Shown: in pieces, positions 23,801-32,800 of the stretch | Layout of the letters: the number at the start of each line of letters is the position of its first letter | Numbering within the stretch: position 1 is the stretch's first letter | From: Phoronis australis | Taxonomy: Eukaryota; Phoronida; Phoronidae | Assembly (NCBI GenBank): GCA_002633005.1 | Contig: NMRA01000100.1 | Span: forward strand, 953,822-1,009,786 | Reading direction: 5' to 3' | DNA length: 55,965 nucleotides | Position numbers and translations under genes: made by a program | Notes under the pieces: generated by a model | The model's input: only the letters and a program-made list of their open reading frames with translations | Database searches by the model: none | Told to the model about the DNA's origin: nothing

Positions 23801-26800
23801 CTGATATCTATATCACTGTGATACTTCCGTTGACCTAATACAAAATATTGTGAGTTAAAGGCATCGGTAATCTCTGAGTGTCAAATGAGCAATGTCTTGT
23901 TTGGTCATGGTGAGTCTAGTGTTCTCTATTATTGTTTGCTAGGATCTTGGTAACCCCTTGCAGGTTTGTATCCTTGGTGTTGTTTCTAGCTCTTCTGAAA
24001 TAGTTTGTACGATATCAAATATACAAATTGCTCAGTAAGCCTGGACGTTGCGATTATGGGAGGAAAGTTGGTAAAGATTAATTGTCAAAAAGTGAGACGT
24101 GTTCAATTTTGATATCTATAAAAAATCATTAATCCCGCTGCACTCCGAAGATGCAAGAAACATGTGAGATAATAAAAATCTTCGCGAGATTTTGGCATGC
24201 ATTACAAGCAAAGCACGTGATCACACTGGCTTTTATATCGTGAGTGTCTGGGGTATACAGAACGCAGCCTTGCTACTGCACGGATCCTCCCAAGCTTTTG
24301 GCAGACTATCGTACAGATATTTTCACCAGTGTTTGTCCTCTAGCACTCTGTTGTGTGACTTGTACCTCTCCATCTATCATGTACCCTTTCATGCTTTACA
24401 ATACCACTCTCTCTGGACTTAAACTTCTCTCCCATCTTCATAGATGCATCGGGTTTGGATTTTTCTGTTTTTATTTGCTCTTTGCATTATTATTTGGTAC
24501 AAGAAATCAGACCTGCGAAAAGCTGTCATGCCTTCAAAGTAGTCCTGGGTTTTTATACCAGTTCCGCTTATATGGAAAGAGTAAAAATGGGCTTCTTAGT
24601 CACTGACATTAAAATCGTTCAGGTTCTTTTTCAAAATCACCAGAGTTTAGTTGCTGATTTTAGATGTGTTTGCAAACTTTGACATGGCAGTCATATTGGA
24701 TTTACGCCCCTAGCAGCTGGGTGCTAGTGATTTTGAAAAAGTGCCCATTTGATTTTCTGAGTTTTTTATGACTAAAAGTCACATTTCACTCATTCCTGGT
24801 GTTGTCATTTCCGTGTTAGCGAGACCACTATACAGAGCCTGGACTTGAAGAATTTCTGATAACTTTTGTGCGTGGTTTGGTGTTAATAAATCATGGTTTG
24901 TTTTAGTTTAATTCTCTAAACTCACTTCAAAATTTCTTAGACCACATTTGCTTTTGAAACTTCTGTGCTTTTATTTTTGGTGTGACTTGGTGGTTGGCGA
25001 CGTGTTAAGACATCATTAAATGTATTGTCATGGACACCATCTGCAAGGAACTCCAGCAGCCCTACTAAGCTCCCCGTGTAATCCCACACTGCATGATAAT
25101 GAGGTAGAAAATGTGTAGTCCTAAAAATGTCATTAAAAAGTTATGATGAATTTTTTGTTCTTTCATTGTTATTGTCCTTTTTATTTTTCATGCGGCTTAT
25201 TCCTGTGCTACGCACCCTCCTTCCATTTATTATTCAGCTGGTGTATTGGTTTTAGCTCGTTTTTCTTGCAGCAGTATGAGGGTAGTATTGACATTTACTA
25301 CAGTTCCTCTGCAAACTTAAGTGAAGAAATATGGACCTTGTTTAAGGAAATTCACACTTGACAATTGATGTTTGAGAACGCTCATTTCATTTCCTAGTTT
25401 TATGTACATGGAACAGTGCTTTTTGCACCCGATAAATCTTTGGCTATCTGAACATTAGTCATCGCTTTGAATAGCTGACTATAACATACCCACATTTTCA
25501 GAAGTGAATAGGATTATAGTACCCCAATTAATGTTTTCATCAAGTTATCCCCTCTCATTTTGTATCATATCAATAGGCCTTTTGCGAGTTTATAACAATA
25601 ACGCGAGATTATGTGAGACTTAACTGTGACGTCACGGGAAGTGGGGCANTTCAAAATTTCTTAGACCACATTTGCTTTTGAAACTTCTGTGCTTTTATTT
25701 TTGGTGTGACTTGGTGGTTGGCGACTTGTTTAGACATCATTAAATGTATTGTCATGGACACCATCTGCAAGGAACTCCAGCATCCCTACTAAGCTCCCCG
25801 TGTAATCCCACACTGCATGATAATGAGGTAGAAAATCTGTAGTCCTAAAAATGTCATTAAAAAGTTATGATGAATTTTTTGTTCTTTCATTGTTATTGTC
25901 CTTTTTATTTTTCATGCGGCTTATTCCTGTGCTACGCACCCTCCTTCCATTTATTATTCAGCTGATGTCTTGGGTTGCCATGGTTTTAGCTCGTTTTTCT
26001 TGCAGCAGTATGAGGGTAGTATTAAATTGAGCTGCGCTAGGTAGTCTCTATCTGGTTGAATGTCTTGGGTGCGCAGCATTAGGGATTTTGACTGTTTTAA
26101 TTCTTCCAACTGGCAATTTACCCAGTTGTTGATATACTTTCGATTATGGCTGTCTGTTGACATTTACTACGGTTCCTCTGCAAACTTAAGTGAAGAAATA
26201 TGCACCTTGTTTAAGGAAATTCACTCTTGACAATTGATGTTTGAGAACGCTTATTTCATTTCCTAGTTTTATGTACATGGAACAGTGCTTTTTTCACCCG
26301 ATAAATCCTTGGATATTTGCACAGTTGTCATTGCTTTGAATAGCTGACTATAACATACCCACATTTTCAGAAGTGAATGGGATTATAGTACCCCAATTAA
26401 TGTTTTCATCAAGTCATCCCCTCTCATTTTGTATCATATCAATTGACTGCTGTTATTGTTCATGTGCTTCTCCTCATTATCTCCCCTGTATTCGTCATAT
26501 CTGCCTTACATTGTATTTGCCTCTCATTATCTCCCTTGTGTTGATGTGTTACCACTACCATTATGTACATGTCATCTGCCATATGCCTGGCTCATTATCA
26601 TCTCCCGTGACTGTGCCCAGGATATCTCCAACAAGTGGTCAGAGGTAAAACAATTGGTGCCCCAGCGTGACAGCGTGTTGCAACAGGAAGCGATTCGTCA
26701 ACGGAATAATGAGCGGCTGCGTGTACAGTTTGCCAATAAGGCCAACGTGGTCGGCCCATGGATTGAGCAGAACCTGGATGCTGTTGCCTCAGTCGGATTC

Positions 26801-29800
26801 AAAACGGTACTTGTGTGTTACATTTTAGAACTGAAGAGATAGGTATTTCAGATTATACTATTTAAAAGAGCATTAGCATAGCATTCACTTTGCAAGATAA
26901 TTTTGTTTGCTTTTGTTATACTGCGCAGAGCGGCAACACTAATAACTTAATAAGCAAATGAGAAACAAGCTGCTTACCAAGAATCTCACACGATTCGTAT
27001 TGTTGTGTCAATGTCCAACTTGTATTTTGTAGAACAGTAAAGCTTGAGCCAGATTCACAGAGCTCAGATTCAACTCGAAACTTGACCAATCATGCCGCGC
27101 AATTCTTGCACAAATTTTATCGTTCCCTCTCGCCTCGGTATCTCACCAATTTCTCTTTAATCTCTCAGGAATCCCTGGAAAGCCAAATGTCGAAGCTGAA
27201 ACAGTACGAGAACAATGTGTTTGCCTTCAAGCCAAACATTGATGAACTAGAGAAATACAACCAGGAAGTACAGGAGGGGATGGTGTTTGAAAACAGTCAC
27301 ACTCGCTACACTATGGAGGTGAGCGGACTTGTACATGGGTCACCTAGGTGGCAAAAACGTTGGCGTTTTAGTCGAACAAGACTAGTTGTCCGTGAGGGGG
27401 TCATTTTTGCCAATAGAAGTGCTCTTAAGAAAAAATAAACGCTAACTCGGCCATCACAACAAGAAAACGAAGATCTCTGACCCCGGTGCATATTTGTCCT
27501 TGAAAGGAAGATTGAAGTCTAGTTACAAAAGTGCTAGCAAAATGCCAACAGCTTTGGCGTAACTCAAACCACAAGCAAAAGTAGTACTTGTAACCATTCA
27601 CATGACTGGCTTTTTTGCCACTAGTGAAAACATTTAAACGCTAGTGTTTTAGTTAGTTTGCGAACAGTGGAGGATGTTCGCATTAAAGTTCGTCAGTGCG
27701 TTCTATAAAGCTTAATTTTGTGATACACCAGTGAAAGCCTAGTGTTGCTCTTAGTAAGTTTAATGCCTTGCTACAATATTTTTCCAAAATGGCTTTTACT
27801 AATAAGAGCATTTCTGAGATTTCACCTTGAACATTTATAGCCCGTGGTTTTAATAAGCGCCCCCCCCCTCCCCCCCCCGAACCGGACTTTTCTAAGCACC
27901 CTGGGCGGTTATTACGGCGAATACGGTAACAGCATTTCTGAGATTTCACCTTGAACATTTATAGCCCGTGATATTGATAGTTTTGTGGATGCTTGGGTAA
28001 ATACACATACTCTTCAATATGGTCCTATGTAACCTTAAGAAAAATCTTAGCTGTAACTCTGAGATCAACAGCTAACAGACACCTAAACCTCTTGCATGGA
28101 ATTATTAGTGGATATCCCCCTATTGTTGTTTAGAAGTTGTCTCCCATGAAATCGGGGAGTGACCATATCCATCTGATGTTTTTATATGTTCGTATGGTTG
28201 AAGAATGTTGTAGTTACTGTCTGCAGTTGCTTTGCTCTTACTACGTCAGCAGTATTGTGTTGAGATTACGGTTATTGTACTATTTTCTCCTAGACACTAC
28301 GCGTGGGATGGGAACAGCTGGTCACCTCTATTTCACGTTGTATCAACGAAGTGGAGAACCAGGTAAGTCGACCATGAATCGGCTAATGCATATACCTGGA
28401 GTGTAGTCTTTTTCCCAGTGCATAAGCCCCAAATGAAGCAGTACATTTACGCCATGTGTTATTGTCGGTTCGTAGGACTATCACGTCCTCCATCATTAGT
28501 TATGCGCTTAAACATCGTTTGTAAAAGTACTTTGGTCTTGGATACAAATAATTGTTTCCGGATTGATTTTATACAGATATTACTATATTATAAAAAATTT
28601 TTTACTATGACGCACATGCTACGTCATTGATGAAATGGGAAGCCGTTATTTTTTTTCTGATTAAGGTCACAATTTGATAGCTGCCATCAATGTANAAGAG
28701 CAATATGGCGGGTTTTGCCCCCTTTCCGGTGACGTCACAGTGACTAGCGAGAAACTCGCAAGTGAGCTATTGACTGCTGTTATTGTTCATGTGCTTCTCA
28801 TTATCTCCCCTGTACGTATTCGTCATATCTGCCTTACATTGTATTTGCCTCTCATTATCTCCCTTGTGTTGATGTGTTACCACTACCAGTATGTACATGT
28901 CATCTGCCAAATGCCTGGCTCATTATCATCTCCCGTGACTGTGCCCAGGATATCTCCAACAAGTGGTCAGAGGTAAAACAACTGGTGCCCCAGCGTGACA
29001 GCGTGTTGCAACAGGAAGCGATTCGTCAACGGAATAATGAGCGTCTGCGTGTACAGTTTGCCAATAAGGCCAACGTGGTCGGCCCATGGATTGAACAGAA
29101 CCTGGATGCTGTTGCCTCAGTCGGATTCAAAACGGTACTTGTGTGTTACATTTTAGAACTGAAGAGATAGGTATTTCATAGTATTCACTTTGCAAGATAA
29201 TTTTGTATGCTTTTGTTATACTGCGCAGAGCGGCAACACTAATAACTTAGTAAGGAAATGAGAAACAAGCTGCTTACCATGAATCTTCCATGATTCGTAT
29301 TGTTGTGTCAATGTCCAACTTGCATTTTGTAGAACAGTAAACCTTGAGCCAGAATGACAGAGCTCAGATTCGACTCAAAACTTGACCAATCGTGCCGCGC
29401 AATTTTTGCTCAAATTTTTCCATTCCCTCTCGCCTCGGTATCTCACCAATTTCTCTTTAATCTCTCAGGAATCCCTGGAAAGCCAAATGTCGAAGCTGAA
29501 ACAGTACGAGAACAATGTGTTTGCCTTCAAGCCAAACATTGATGAACTAGAGAAATACAACCAGGAAGTACAGGAGGGGATGGTGTTTGAAAACAGTCAC
29601 ACTCGCTACACTATGGAGGTGAGCGGACTTGTACATGGGTCACCTAGGTGGCAAAAACGTTGGCGTTTTAGTCAAACAAGACGAGTTGTCCGTGAGGGGG
29701 TCATTTTTGCCAATAGAAGTGCTCTTAAGAAAAAATAAACGCTAACTCAGCCATCACAACAAGAAAACAAAGATCTCTGACCCCTTTGCTTATTTGTCCT

Positions 29801-32800
29801 TGAAAGGAAGATTGAAGTCTAGTTACAAAAGTGCTAGCAAAATGCCAACAGCTTTGGCGTAACTCAAATCAGAAGCAAAAGTAGTACTTGTAACCATTCA
29901 CATGACTGGCTTTTTTGCCACTAGTGAAAACATTTAAACGCTTGTGTTTTAGTTAGTTTGGGAACAGTAGAGCATGTTCACGTTAAAGTTCGTCAGTGCT
30001 TAATTTTGTGATACACCAGTGAAAGTCTGGTGTTGCTCTTAGTAAGTTTAATGCCTTGCTACAATATTTTTCCAAAATGGATTTTACTAACAGCAGCATT
30101 TGTGAGATTTCACCTTGAACATTCATAGCCCGTGATTTTGATAGTTTTAATGGCTAAATACACATACTCTTCAATATGGTCCTATATAACCTTAAGAAAA
30201 ATCAAAGCTGTAACTCTGAGATCAACAGCTAACAGACACCCAAACCTCTTGCGTGGAATTGTTAGTGGATATCCCCCTATTGTTGCTTAGAAGTTGTCTC
30301 CCATGAAATCGGGGAGTGACCATATCCATTTGATGTTTTTATTTGTTCATATCGTTGAAGAATGTAGTAGTTACTGTCTGCAGTTGCTTTGTCCTTGCTA
30401 TGTCAGCTGCGTTATGTTGAGATTACGGTTATTGTACTGTTTTCTCCTAGACACTACGCGTGGGATGGGAACAGCTGGTCACCTCTATTTCACGTTGTAT
30501 CAACGAAGTGGAGAACCAGGTAAGTCGACCATGAATCAGCTAATGCATATACCTGGAGTGTAGTCTTGTTCCCTGTGCATAAGCCCCAAAGGAAGCAGCA
30601 CATTTACGCCATGTGTTATTGTCAGTTCGTATGGCTATCACGTCCTCCATCATTAGTTATGCGCTTAAGCGTTCGTAAAAATACTTTGGTCTTGGATACA
30701 AATAATTGTTTCCAGATTGATTTTATTCAGATATTACTATTTTATAAAAAAATTTTTACTATGACGCACACGCTACGTCATTGATGAAATGGGAAGCCGT
30801 TATTTTTTTTCTGATTAAGGTCACAATTTGATAGCTGCCATCAATGTACACAATTGTCACAATTTGTCGTTCCATTTCCCTCCCAGATCCTGACTGTGCA
30901 GTCAAAGGGTATCAGTAAAGACCAGATGGAGGAATTTGATAAGTCTTTCCGCCACTTTGACAAGAACCGCACACGTCGTCTGGAGCCCAAAGAATTCAAG
31001 GCCTGCTTGGTCAGTCTGGGGTACAACATCAGGGACGATAAACAGGTAAATGCGAGTTTAAATCGTGTTACCAGGTCACGTGTAAGTTATCAAACTTCGA
31101 AAATGCAAACACCATGTTCTCGAAGCTGTCAGGAACCCATCTTCTGTGAAAAATAACATTTTACTACTTAAAAAGCTGCCTGGCCTTGGCTTATTATTCA
31201 AATTGACATATCTCAAGCTCGGCTCCCTTGCATAATGTTGAGTAACGAACAATAAGTTTTACACGGCAACGTGTTGTTTGTCGGGTAAAATGGTGGCTTG
31301 GAAACAAAGGTGTGTCAATGATGCTGCGTTCTAAATGGTCAGTTAAGCCGTCACTCAAAATCCTGGCGATGGGCCAATTAGGACTCATTTGCGACAGCTT
31401 CTTTTCCTTGAGGCAATGCTTTACACAAAAAAATTCCCTGCCGAAGCTAACCAAGCTATTGGGCTTTATAGCAATAATGATCTGTGACTTTCCCAAGTTT
31501 ATGAATTCTAATCCGAGTAGTGATCGAATTAAGACCAATTTTTTAACATTAAGATGAGTTAGTACCAACGTCCACTTATCTTTTACTTGGAATTGTAAAT
31601 CTGGTGTTTCCAGCAGGACTTGTCTGAAATTTTGAACATAAATGTCCAATTATATTGCAAACCCTGTTAAATCTAGGTGTTTTACAAGCATTAAAAACTT
31701 AAAACTGGAAGATATATGCCATCAAGCCTGCTTTCGTTGTAATTTGATAATTTCAAAAAAATCAAACTTCTAAATTCTCGTGTACATAGTTTAGAATTTG
31801 ATTCACTGCATTTTTTAAATGAAGAAATTGTGAATGTTGAATAAGTTGCAGTGTTGAGATATGGCCTTTTTGTAGGGTGATGCTGACTTCCAACGTATTA
31901 TGAGTATAGTGGATCCTAATCAATCTGGCTACGTGTCATTCGAGTCGTTCTTGGACTTCATGACTCGCGAGACTACGGACACTGACACAGCAGAACAAGT
32001 CATGCAGTCCTTCAAAATTTTGGCCGGTGACAAGGTAAGGTTTTGTGAATTTAGTGTTGTTGGAAATGAAGGACACGTTGCATTTAGAATTGATAAGGTG
32101 TAGTTCGTCATGTTTTATACATTATGCATTTTACTGCAGCATTTCATTGAATGTTAAATACAGAATTTTCGGACACTGTTCTTTATGTGTAATTTACTCT
32201 CCAAGCACATCTTGTGGGAGTAGGTGTATTGTACGACTTCCTTGGAATTCTGAAATTTTTCTGATAGGTTCTGGAATTTCTTTTTGTCTTGGAAAATTTT
32301 TACATTTGATTTGTTTATGACATATATTTATTGCCCACACAATAATACAAAGCCAGTCTGAGGTTGGGCGCCTCGGATCTGGCTTTAACAAAAGTAACCA
32401 ACAAATATATACGGCAATAAAATGCAACTGAAAAGGGGAATGGGGACGGGGGAGAGACTTTCACGCGCCGTTCATACGCACACTCACGCCATGCTGATAT
32501 GATGTCTGATGAAATTATGTGTTATATAAATATATGTGTATGAAAATAACAGTAGAACTTTGATCATTTCTAGTATACTAATTAAAAGCATGCGTGCAAA
32601 TCTCTCCATTTATCCACATTTGGTTTCTGTTAAAATTGTGTTTATAAACGTTTGTAACTTCACCTTGAAATTGTTAAAAAGGGAGAGGCCTTTCTACTTA
32701 AGTTTGTTGTCTGATAAATGAAGTGCAAGTGTATTAATGGTATTGCAAATTAATTTGTGATTTTGGTTAGAGTTTTGAACGAAATCTAATATGTCCCAAA

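Larger units (their letters stand above)
22753..26620 (+). other. actinin intron, allelic duplication and candidate microexon
   Basis: The left part (to 24925) is ordinary intron carrying a candidate microexon at 23943-23963 and a weak hairpin near 23395-23455. From 24926 the same intron sequence appears twice, around the gap base at 25649. Confidence 0.6.
25574..28770. mobile_element. MITE split by the wedged contig (halves 25574-25648 and 28696-28770)
   Basis: The left half begins ATAGGCCTTTTGCGAGTTT. The reverse complement of the right half begins ATAGCTCACTTGCGAGTTT. Both halves also carry GTGACGTCAC. The other haplotype has an empty site at about 26443 (CATATCAATTGACTG). Only the two 75-bp halves belong to the element; the sequence between is the other allele. 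Confidence 0.75.
24926..30846 (+). repeat. second-haplotype contig (25650-28694) wedged into the first haplotype
   Basis: Haplotype A runs to 25648 and resumes at 28696. Haplotype B is 25650-28694 (3,045 bp). The start of B repeats A from 24926 and the end of B repeats A up to 30846. The two A edges are the two halves of one small inverted-repeat transposon that B lacks. The exons inside are duplicated with identical proteins. The layout is explained by B having been placed in the gap of A. Confidence 0.88.

Noticed and set aside
26621-30519. A true five-repeat alpha-actinin with exons J-K-L duplicated in tandem
   Set aside because: Duplicate borders coincide with gap bases, a MITE is split across the block, and the duplicated unit is not a whole spectrin repeat.
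31194-31649. 151-codon minus-strand open frame in an actinin intron
   Set aside because: No recognisable domain, overlapping plus-strand open frame, and no splice partners found.
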